This document shows, piece after piece, positions 53,701 through 64,000 of a stretch of DNA of 64,000 nucleotides (position 1 is its first letter; every line of letters starts with the position of its first letter). The DNA lies in assembly GCF_041296385.1 (NCBI RefSeq), contig NC_091033.1, positions 13,658,001 to 13,722,000 of the forward strand, in the 5' to 3' direction. Under the pieces are notes generated by a model. It saw only the letters and a list, made by a program, of their open reading frames with translations, was not told the origin of the DNA and searched no databases. Source of the stretch: Aphelocoma coerulescens. Its lineage: Eukaryota > Chordata > Aves > Passeriformes > Corvidae. The translations under genes and the position numbers were made by a program.

Positions 53701-56700
53701 ATCAGAAGTTTACCCTTTAGTGGGAAACGTCCTGGAGCAGGAGGTGTCCTGGTGGGGAACATATTGGAATCAATGTGTGGAAAAGGACTTTACATTTCCT
53801 GTGGGTGCTGTGAGGATAATCTTGTGTAAGGACTTTCCTGTGATTACACCTTGACTCAGTCACAATATGATGGAGAAAATTCTTTCATTGGGGTTGGCTG
53901 AGAGAAAGGGGAGGAGGTGGGATGTGGATTTTTCTCATCAGGCTCTGATTTGGCATTGTGAATATGGAAATAGCTCTGGACAACTCTAGAAAATGGCATG
54001 AGGTGCAAATCCTGGGAAAAAGGAGCAAGGCCTGCTTTCACAAAGAAAATCAGAACACACCACGCCAGGAGAGTTTGGGGATAGTTGTGAGCAATTTTTA
54101 AAATTAGATGACATTTCCTAAAGCTTCCACCCTGTGGGGAACAGCTCTGACAGCCACAGAGGCCCTGGGGGGACCCACTGGCCCCAGACTGGCACAAGAC
54201 TTCTAAATATTCTGAAAAAGTAAAAAATGCTCAATTAGAAGGAATTTATTCAGTAGCCTGAACTGTTTTCTATTAATCATCTCACACTGTATAAACGTAG
54301 CTGGTCAAGGAATTCACAGCTGGCAGACAGACATCCATCCCTTCCTCTGGCATTAGGAGAAAATGGATGTTTGCTCCAGCTCTGCTGAGAAAGCCACAGC
54401 AGCAGCACAGAAACTCCACTGCCGCCTCAGCAAACACAGACATGTCCTTCCCACAGCACCAGGAAACCTGAACAGGTGGGATACAAGTAGGGCTGGGTCA
54501 GTGGGGCCCTAATTCCTCCCAGACTGGATTCCCACTGGAAAATGGAGCACAGGCAGAGACTCCTTGAACACCTGCGTTCTCAGACGCTTTTAACGCATCC
54601 CTCCCCAAGAGCCCTGAGGAGAAAAGCTCCTTTTGTGTTTCTGACAAACGGTGCTGCCCTGGGTTGGTACCTTTGGGACACAATTACTTTGCTGTCTCGG
54701 GGAGCTGTGTCAGTGGAGTTCATTTCAACAACCCCTCATCCCAGGGGGGAAGGCAGGAGAAGCACCCGAATTGGAGAGAGCAGCTCATCCCTGGATGAAG
54801 AATTCCCACTCCTCCAGCCCCTGGATCCCCTCTGAGCAACGCCAGACACAGCCTTGGCTCTGGCTGTCTGAATAAATGACCACCACGGGGGGGGTTTGCT
54901 TCAGGAATAGCTCAGGACATTCTAAAATCACCTATTTCAGAGTTAAAAACCAGAATAATACAGGTGATGCAAGTCTCTTCCCATAAGTTTGTTAAAAGCA
55001 CAGCTGGAAACTTTCAGGGGATGAAAATATAGAGAATATAGAAGAAAATACAGAGTTGTAAAGTTATGAGTAAGATAATTCAAGTGACTGATTTCTGTGA
55101 AGTTCAGTTTTGCAGCCCAAAAAATCCACTTGCACTCGCTTTTCCAAACTGATGAAGCAATTCCCCCGTTTGTGCATCCCAGTCAGGTAATTGCAGACCT
55201 CATTTGCATATTTTCTGCCACCCAATTCCATGGACAACTATCACACGTGGGAGCTGGGAGCGTTCTGTTGCAGCCAGTCTGAGAATCAAAGCTCAGCATC
55301 TCTTTCTTATCTCACTTCCGTGCTGCAGTTCCCATTGTGAGATTTAAAGTGGGCTTTGGCCATTCCTCATTCAGAACAAATAATGTGAGTTTTCCCCTGC
55401 AATCTGAGGTAATGAATCCGTTTCTGCAGGGTTTTTAGATGAATATCTCGTGTCATTAATAAAGCTGAAGGAACACACGGATACAGTTACTTCTTGTCCA
55501 GCACTGATAACAGTAAAATATAAAGTTTGTGAGGAAAGTTGAATATTTATGTAGGAAATTAATAGAAAAACAGCAAAATACAGCAAAACAAACAAAAAAA
55601 TGAACCTCACTGCCTTTACAGGAAAGAAAAGGAGTTCTATGAGGTAATTCCTGAGGTGATGACTGATTGATCAGGTGATCTCTGATATTACTGACGTAGC
55701 TCAAGACAGATAAAAATGAGGAAAATAAAAGAAAAGGAGGTACAGATAAAAATGAAACTGTTTGCAGGCCTCTAGGGCAAGATCCAAATTGGAGCTCCTG
55801 ATCCAAGGGGGCCGTTCAGGTGTTGGGTGTTTTATTGGGTTTAACATCACCCACCACACACAGGAGTGAGGTTCCCACCCTCTCCACCACCACACTCTGA
55901 ACCAGCATCAGCCAAAGCTGCAGAAGACTTTTCTACATTTCTAGTTTTACCAATTTCAGGTTTTATGGCTGGGGAAAACAAATGACATCCTTTTTAAAGG
56001 GGTTTGTATCTCCGAGGCTGAGAATTCCTGAGGTGCAAGAGTGCTCAGGCAGAGCAGGATAAACACATCAAGTGCTGGGAATCATCACTAAAACACAGAA
56101 ACCTCCTGCAATAAGAGCTGGAGCCTCCCTGGCTGCAGTGGTTTGGGAGGCAGGGCCCAAAATGTCTCTCACTTTTTAATGCTCTCTGGAATGATGCTTT
56201 ATTTTTATGGGTGAAACCTGTGGAAGGTAGGAACTGCCAGGAACTGCAATAACTTCCATGGAGCAGTGCCAGCCCATCCCTTCAGGCAATCTGTCTCTAT
56301 ATGGGAACAAGAGGTAAGATTAAATATAGTTAATATGAGAGTAGAAGGGTTTTTTTCTAGAATTTTGTTAAAAATACTCCTATTTTCTCACCATTTTAAG
56401 GAGAAAGTAACCTTTTGTGGTAAAAGTATTCAGAGGTTTTTTTCCAAAAGTTGATTTTAACGTGGAACAATCACAGAGAGCTAAAACTGCTTTAAGAAAG
56501 TTTTTTGTCTTTGAAAGTAGCAGCCATTTGGAGCATCTTTGGATGCTTTCAAACCAAAGGAATTAAACTGTTTTCCTATATTAATTATACTCTTCTGGCT
56601 GAAAAGGCGGTACAGTAATTAATTTATTCGTTCCAAACCATGAAAGTCCAAATTACACAGAGCTTTCTGATGCATTTCTGTTCAAAGTTCTGCAAACTTG

Positions 56701-57609
56701 AAATCATTAACGTGGCCAATATGAATCAATTCAGACCTTGCCAGAAGAGCATCAAAATGTTGATCTTACGAACCACTGGAGCCATCTGGAACCATCAACT
56801 ACCACGGAAGGAAATTCATTCCCAGACAAAACATTGGATTCAGCTTTCCCCCAGCCTGCCAAGCTGAGTGAGCTCCTTCCAGCAGAATTTTATCTGTATT
56901 CTCTGACGTGTTATCAAGCACCAGCTCTCTGAATGAGGTTCAGATCAGACAGAGACTTTGTCAGAAATAAATGGAGCTTCAAACTCAGCTTTTCTCAAGC
57001 AGCCCTGGACTTGTCACTGCTGCTGCTGCTGCCCCATTCCCTGCGAGTCAAATTCTCGTCTCTCAGAGCTGCTCTTCTTCAAGGTCAGCCCAGAGCTGGG
57101 CACCTGAAAGGGCTTTAATAATCATCAATGGGTTTGGAGGAAAAAATACAGCCTTAATAAGCGCTAAGGGGGGTTTTTTTCATTCAAAAGACAAGCTTAG
57201 CTACAGGACTTTTCATGTAGAGATAGGAAATAATCTTTATGGACACACAGAGCCCTGCCAGGGCTGCTGCTGTGGTTCCCTGTCCCCAGGAACATGGGAT
57301 GAAGCCCCTTGGATACCCTCCCCATTTGGAACGTGCTTTATTGCTGGTCTGCAGCGTGGATTTTCCTGCCAAAAGTTCTCACAGCCCTGGGAGCACCAGA
57401 ACTCAACTGTGGTTCTGTTCCACTGGGCTGTTAAAGGGAGAGAGAGAACAAAGCCCTGCTGGGGTGGAGAGCCAGAATTTCTTGTCTGATCCCATTTGTT
57501 TCCGTAGCATTTGCAGGAGGTATTTGAAAAGGACAAGTATTTTTAAAGCCACAGCCAGGAGTTTATTGCTTCCTCATAACTGATTTAGTGCCTCGAATCA
57601 AAGGTTTAA

Positions 57610-57790
57610 CCCTCCTCCTCTACAAAAGATAGGCCGAGCACGGAGATGGATCATCTGTCATCTCTATAAAAATGTCACCCACTATTAGTTCCTTCTATTA
57701 AAATGCATCTTTATTACCTGCTGTAATTATGAGGAATTTAGGCTGGTTCATATATTTTCCAAGGTAAGGGAATTAAGAGCCTTTTTGCAG
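57610..57790. promoter_or_regulatory. Possible conserved enhancer-like block
   Basis: A non-repetitive stretch with 'ctgtaattatgagg', 'aaaatgcatctttatt' and 'cctgctgtaattat' motifs stands out from its surroundings. Inference from motif content only. Confidence 0.18.
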
Positions 57791-59727
57791 CAGCAGAGCT
57801 GCAATGGGCCTTCGTCAGGGCCGAGTCTGCTTTTATCAGCTAAGCACAGCCAGGGATGTCAAACACAGAACATGATTTTAGTGGGATCCTTCTAATTTTG
57901 TTAGTAATGGCCTGAATGAGCACAGCAGATTCCAGAGGATGTGAGGCAGTGAGAGCTTTTCTGGTTCGGAGATGAACCAGCCCAGCCCGAGGAGTCCTTG
58001 CAGCTCAGCTGAGATGGGAGATGCAGAAGCAGAGAAAAGAGAACTTCTGTTAGAATTAGGGATAAGCTGACACGAGGCACTGGGACACAGGAGTGAAGAT
58101 CCTGGGGCTCCTATGAGTGATCTTTGCATCACTCCTATTATTTTACAATGAGTAAAACCTCTCTGGATTGAGTCCTGGATCTTGAGGAAGAAATTCTGGC
58201 CTCACAGAAGCCAAGAGCTGATCCAAATTGTACCTACCAGATACTGATACAAACCCTCCTTTGTTTCAAAGCCCATCCATGTGCATTTTCTCAACTCCAA
58301 AGCTGGCAAAGCCAGCTGAGACTGGCAGAGATTTGTTTAAACCCTCCAGGGCCCAGACCATGTCCCCAGGCAGGGCAGTATCCAGACAGGAATCTGGTCC
58401 AGCTCTGACAATTTACTAGATTCTTAATTACTTAAAGGATTACCCAGTGATTAATTCAGTCCCTCTAAAATCATGGCTCTACATTCCAATGTTCTTCCCC
58501 CCAGAGTCAAGCTGGGCTGCAACAGATCCCTCCACTTTGCATTTCCAACTCGTAGCACTCAATTTAACAGAGAGAGGCAGAAGTTCTGTCCAAGTGAATC
58601 AGCTCTAACCCCGATTTCCTTTCTCACTTTTCCAGCTCACGAGAGAAAAAAAGTTGCTAATCAACAGGAAATGCAGTTTTGACTGTGTGAAAACTGCCTT
58701 TTGCAACTGCAGGCAATTCTAGCATTGAATTGAAACATTTGCACTCCTGTGGCACTGTTGAAACGCTGATATTTTTCAAATTACACACTGGATACAAACA
58801 CTGGATTGAGCAGTTTCCCCAGTACCTTGGGATGGGCTCTTACTCCCTTATCCCTGCTGAATAGCTGTTTTCTCCAGGAGCATTTCTATTGGCTTCCGAG
58901 GGGCTATTTGCAGCATCGAGCTTTAAGGAACTCCACAATTCACCCTGAAGCTCTTTTGTGCCCTTGGTTTCAGTGGTTATTAGCTTTGAGCAGGTGCCCA
59001 GGCTCACAACAACACCCAGAACAGACTCTCTCAGCTTTTACCTGGGCTAATTCACAAAGTCTTTCCGTCAGCAAAACCTGCATTTGTTCACTTTTGTAAA
59101 GTCAGGAGGAAGGTTTGCACACTGGCCTGGTAGCTGGGTAGCCCTGGCTGGGAGCAGGAACTGGTGCCTGCCTGGTTTGCAGCACTGGGGGTGCTGGGAC
59201 AGGGCACCTGTGGGCACTGAGGGGATCCAAACTCCTCCTGCTTTGCCCTCGAAAGTCCCTTTAGATCCAAAACAGCAGCAGCAAAAGCTGCACTGCTCTT
59301 GTCCCAGTCAATAAATGCCCTGACGTTAATAAAGCTCATTCCTGGCTTAATTTCCTGGCTTTTGGGATAAAGCCAGACTTTTCCAGCACCCAAGAGCTGT
59401 GAGTCACAGCTTTGCTAAATTAGGGGATTCCCCACAATCTCAGTGCCAATCTCACTCCAAGGAGCCTGGAATTCAGGGATGGTTCTGTTCCTCTGGGGCC
59501 CACATCAGCTCCTGCTCCACCTGCAGCTGGAGCCACCTGTGCTGACGTGGGCCCTGGATCACCCTCTGGCTGGGCTGGCAGCTCCTGGTGCTGGGATAGC
59601 ACACGGTTATAAATGGTTAAAATGATGTGATTAAGCTGGGAGCGGGAATCAGGAACAGGTCCTGCTCTGTCAGTCCTGAGCTCTGAGCCTGCAGGGTTAA
59701 GTTTAATGAGATATGTGGCAAGGGGCA

Positions 59728-59840
59728 GTGCTCTCAAAGTGGCAGAGAGTAGGGCTGGATGGGATATCGGGAAGAAGTTCCTGCCCCTGGCACAGCCTGC
59801 CCAGAGAAGTGAGGATGTAAAAGGTGGTATTTGATCCCAG
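59728..59840 (+). mobile_element. CR1 LINE fragment
   Basis: It matches the CR1 block 'ggctggatgggatatcggga', 'agaagttcctgcccctggca', 'cagcctgcccagagaag', truncated on both sides. Confidence 0.75.
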
Positions 59841-62800
59841 AACACCCTTTCAATCCAAGGAATGTGATGCAATAATGCAATGCAGGACTCCTCAATCCAT
59901 CCTAAGTTATTTTTTCTGTCCTTTCCCAAAAATTGCTTTAGTCTCTTTTCCTGTACTTTTCCCCTTTAATTTTCAGCATTATTCTTTTTTTTCCTGATTA
60001 AGCTCTGAGAGCCTTTCTTCACATCACAATCAGCCTGATAATTAGTTGGAAGGTATTCGCCAGCCCACCATAGTTGCCATCGACTCTCTTGTCAGTGAAA
60101 TTCCTCACAGACCCTCAGATTTGGTATTTTGTTGATAGAATTTACTGACCCTGAAGCAGATGGGACAGGAGGGGGAGTGTATCAAGAGATATTATTGAGT
60201 TTTTATCCTTCAACCTGCCCATAACCATGGATTGGTGCCTTGGGATGAAGACTGGGAGAAGAAACCAGAATAAGCAGGTGAAGTTGGACCTATGAGAGCA
60301 GAAGGGCTAAAAGGAAATAAAAACAAGCTTCCCTCTCCCCTACATACTTTAGGGATAGATTTTTTTACTGTATTTCATTAGGGAAAGAAGCAAAAAACAA
60401 TTCACAATTAATTTTCCTCCTAACAAATTTTCTAAAAGCTCCTAAAAGCCATTAATTTGTCAGGTTTGTGAATAAACAACTGAGTGTTGCCTCACCCCTG
60501 TTTCCTACAGCTCCTGTGGGTGAAGCTGCTCTGCTTCCAAGAGGATTCCTCCACCTCAAGCCAGGTGCTCCAGGCTCCACCACCTCAACTGGTGGACTCT
60601 GAGATTCCCTCACTGTGCTTTGATGTTGTCCCCGGGGGAGGAATGGATGTGGAACTCTGGATTCCCTCTCCTCATCCTGGGATGGAGGCAGGAGCCCAGT
60701 GAGGTGGAGCCCAGCATCCATTTGTAGGAATTAATGAAATAATTGGATTTATATGAAGCTACACAAAACCCCTGTGGATTTCAGCCTTCCCAATGCTGGC
60801 CCAGAAAGCAGAGCCTGCTCTGACCACGTAGTAGGGAAACTTGGAGAGAAATTACTGCGTGGCCTCTTGGAGGAGCAGGGAATAAGATGGAGAAATACGA
60901 GGCAGCTCACAAGATATATTTTATAAGAGCCAAACAAAATTCTGACCTCAAAGGATTTGGGATGTGCTCTAAATCTGGAATAGGGAGGCTGAGGTTTTTT
61001 TCTGTTATGAGAAGAAGCTTCTTAAATCCAGCCTGAACAGGAGAAAAGGAGGAAAACAGGCAGGTTGCTGAGCAGGAGAGCTAATGAATTCTGATTCTGT
61101 GGATTGTGCTGCCTGGTGAACTGATTCTGCCTGAATTCTGCCAAGGTCTCCTATCATCTGTCTCTGCCAGCTTCCGCAGGTGTTCTCCAGCTCCTGAATT
61201 GGCTCTGTTGATGGATAGTGATTCCCTGCAGTATTTCCTAGCCCAGACCAACCCCTGCAGCCTGGTGTTGCCTCTCCTAACCCCCTGTGAACAGCAGTTT
61301 CTGAATGTTCAGGACTAAAATCCACCATCCTCCCTTCCCTCTGACCCTACTGGCCCCAAGCTCTGTGTAACTCCCAGATTCCCAGGGTAAGGACCATTCC
61401 TGGCCTCAGCAGTGTCTCCTGATCAATGCCTGCTGTGTTTAGACTTTCAAAGCTGTTTTCTCCCAGGTCACAAATTCCCCCATGTGGATTTTTTGGGGCT
61501 TGAGAAGTTTCACACCCCTGGTGAAGGTTTCTCAGCATTTTGAATCTCAAAGTGTTTGTAGTGCTGCTGGCTGGTGCAGATTCTCTGCTGTCTGATAAAC
61601 TCCCACTGTAGCTTTTCTCACTTGCTTGTTTGGGAAATTTGGAATCAAACAATGGGAATTTTTAGAAGGGAGCACAGAAGGACAGATATATGTGCCTAAA
61701 CCTCCCACCCACCCTGGAAACATGAGGGTTTCCCTAGGGAACCAGGCTAAAACAAGAGAAAATATCCCTAAGGCAGCTCCCAGGGTTTGTGTATCTCTGC
61801 AGGAGCTTGTGCTGCCTGGAATACCAAATGGGAGTCTACCTGGAAAGCCAGAGAATTCCTTGGAGATTTAAAGGTATGAGAGACTGAAGGAATTTGGAGA
61901 AGCTACCTGACTCAATACAACATTCAAGCATTTTTGGCAGAATGAACTTTTCCCTTTGTGCTGTAAAAGCTGTCGGAGAGCCGAACAATCCTTTAGCAAA
62001 TGTCAGCAGCAAAAACCACACATCCCAGTTTTTATCAAACTACCCAGGGCTAATCTTGCTTAGACACTGGGTTTTCATTGTGCAGACAGGGGGCTTTTGT
62101 GTGGAGAATGGGCTGATTTGGCATTCCAGGTGCAGAAATTCCTTCTGCATCCTCAGACAGAGCCTGAAGCTCAGCCAGTGCTTTGAGGAGGTCCTGCTGA
62201 GGGCAGCTAGAGCAGAGCTCCTGAAGCTGCAGAGCTGCTCCCCCACAGCCCCTGCAGGTGCCTGGGGCTCGTCTCCTTCCCTGGTCAGCACCAGGCACTG
62301 CTGGGTTTGTGCTCACCTGGAGCTTCCCAAGGATCAGGGAAGGCTGAGGGAGGATCTGCCCCACTGAGTACTCAAGGAAAATAAACTCCTGACCATACTC
62401 CCCGCTGTCATCTCACTCCTCCTTTTGATGCACGTGCATTTTTTTGGTGCCAGCAGCCCCGGCCGGCAGAGGGAAGTGCTGGCAGGGATCAGCTGGACCC
62501 CAGGCTCCACGGAGCCAAGCAGGCAGCGGAGACACTGGGAATGCATTCCCAGGGAAGCTGGAGCAGGAAAAACCAGCAAAGGGTCCCTATTCCTGTAAAT
62601 TTAACAATGAAATCTGGGAGATATTGATGAAGATGTTTGTGGGGCTTCCTTTTCCCATCAGGTGATGGAGGAGCTCAGAGGAATGGTTGGGGTGCCTGGC
62701 TCTGCTTCCTGGCTGGAATATTTGCTCTCTGTGTGACTCTGGGCAAACCACAAGACCATTGTGGAGCTCTGAGATTTTAAATCTGTGGTTCTTCCACAGA

Positions 62801-63589
62801 TCAATTTTTGGCATGTTGCTGTAGCTGCCAGTCCAATAAATCTCCCCTGCTGGGAATATCCTGGGCTTCACTAAAAGATCCACAGGAATAACTGGTGGTC
62901 TCACGCCTCAATACATCAAACAGTCTTTCCAAGCAGTCAATACACTGAATAATTTTTAAAACAGTATCAGCGCAAAGCAATGATTTTGGAAATAAACGTA
63001 AACAATCTTTAGTTCCTCTCAGATTAAAGTGGTCTATGCTGTGGCAGACATTTCTCAAATGCACCCACAAAAAGCCAGCTATAGCACAGCCTGACAAATT
63101 CTAATTACTTGTGATATTCTGCCCATTTTGGTTTTGTGGCTGGTTGTTTTCAATTCCATAACAAAAACGTGATCAAAGTTCTGTTTCCTGGCCATCAATG
63201 CTGGCTGACTTCTGTACCTTATTCATTTCTCTGATTCCACATTCCTCTTTTATTGCCAATAGAGACGCTTCCATTGCTGAGGAACGCAAACGAAATGAGA
63301 ATCTGCGGCCCTTTGTACATTCCCTGTTCATTGCCTGGGAAACCAGGGAAGATTAGCAGGGAAAACTGGGGGAGACGCAGAAGATCCATCCTCTGTGGCT
63401 GTATGGAAATGCAGCTCAGGTGTTAATGCTGCTGTGACAGAAGCCAGGAGATTTTTGTATCCCAGGATAAAGAGTCAGCAAATTCCTTCTGTTGAACAGT
63501 TCAGGGACAGGGCCTTGCGTCTGCTCCTTATTCCAGCTTTGCTCCTGCTGGGATAGCCATGCAAAGCTGCTGCACCATCCTGCTGATGC
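59841..63589. other. Intergenic region, no gene recognised
   Basis: No coding exon, RNA gene or clear repeat was recognised. Open frames here are short and have no splice context. Confidence 0.5.
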
Positions 63590-63900
63590 TCATGGAATCA
63601 CTGAGGCTGGAAAAGCCCTCCCAACCCATCGAGTCCAGGCTGTGCCCGATGCCCACCTTGTGCCCAGCCCAGAGCACTGAGTGCCACCCCCAGGAATTCC
63701 CTGGACGCCTCCAGGGATGGGCACTCCAAACTTTCCTGGACAGCCCCTTCCAAGGCCTGAGCATCCTTTCCAGGAAGAAACTCCTCCTGAAATGTTCATC
63801 TTCCACAGGATTTATTTGTTTCAGGACTTTTCACCTCAGGGCTGTCTCTCGTCCCGTTCCTGTTTATCCCTGGTCACGGCTCCATGCTCTGAGATGTGGC
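63590..63900 (-). mobile_element. CR1 LINE fragment, 3' end, antisense
   Basis: On the + strand it begins 'catggaatcactgaggctgg', continues 'aaaagccctcccaacccatc', 'gagtccaggctgtgcccgat', 'gggatgggcactcc' and 'tccaggaagaaactcctcct'. This is the complement of a CR1 3' end of the same type as the one at 195-292. Confidence 0.83.
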
Positions 63901-64000
63901 AGTGCAATATCGGGCCGTGCAAACAGGGTTTTCCTTAGTGATTCCCTTAAAACCTCCCCTCCGGCATAAATCCCCACAAATTCCAGCCCCTCTGGCTCCC

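Larger units (their letters stand above)
48156..59700. other. Intergenic region, no gene recognised
   Basis: No coding exon was recognised. The stretch includes AT-rich, homeodomain-motif-rich blocks at about 49.6, 52.6-53.7 and 57.6 kb, a 19-bp tandem repeat at 50.46 kb and a short GA run at 53.15 kb. Confidence 0.55.

Overview
The window looks like avian nuclear DNA, possibly from a passerine. The reasons are the short introns with clean GT-AG borders, several truncated CR1 LINE fragments of the bird type in both orientations, a CpG-rich promoter, and no sign of operons or bacterial gene organisation. Two protein-coding genes can be assembled exon by exon. Both lie on the + strand and together they occupy the first 38 kb.

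1-21.6 kb: a formin gene. Sixteen exons (1419-21014) join in one frame with matching phases to give 728 residues and a stop codon; the 5' end lies upstream of the window or was not recognised. The order is a short helical segment, two pleckstrin-homology (PH)-like folds in tandem, a short Ala/Pro-rich linker in the FH1 position, and a complete FH2 actin-assembly domain. The protein ends almost where FH2 ends. This matches the pleckstrin-homology-domain-containing formin (PHCF) class, which I recall as a formin subtype that humans have lost. It is the most interesting object here. Its introns hold three CR1 fragments, and candidate poly(A) signals follow the stop.

21.6-31.9 kb: intergenic DNA of about 11 kb between the formin stop and the CBLN4 start, with one CR1 fragment, a small tandem repeat, a perfect 12-bp-arm hairpin, and a possible conserved regulatory segment near 26.8-27.1 kb.

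31.9-38.1 kb: CBLN4 (cerebellin-4), complete in three coding exons (193 aa). It has a CpG-rich 5' end containing a GA-rich tract and an A22 run, and a 3' UTR with candidate poly(A) signals. CBLN4 is a secreted C1q-family synaptic organiser.

38.1-64 kb: no gene recognised. This gene-desert-like flank contains three CR1 fragments, minor tandem repeats, and several AT-rich blocks dense in homeodomain- and POU-type core motifs (about 49.6, 52.6-53.7 and 57.6 kb). These could be distal enhancers, but sequence conservation was not testable here. The two genes have no evident functional link; they are neighbours in tandem orientation.
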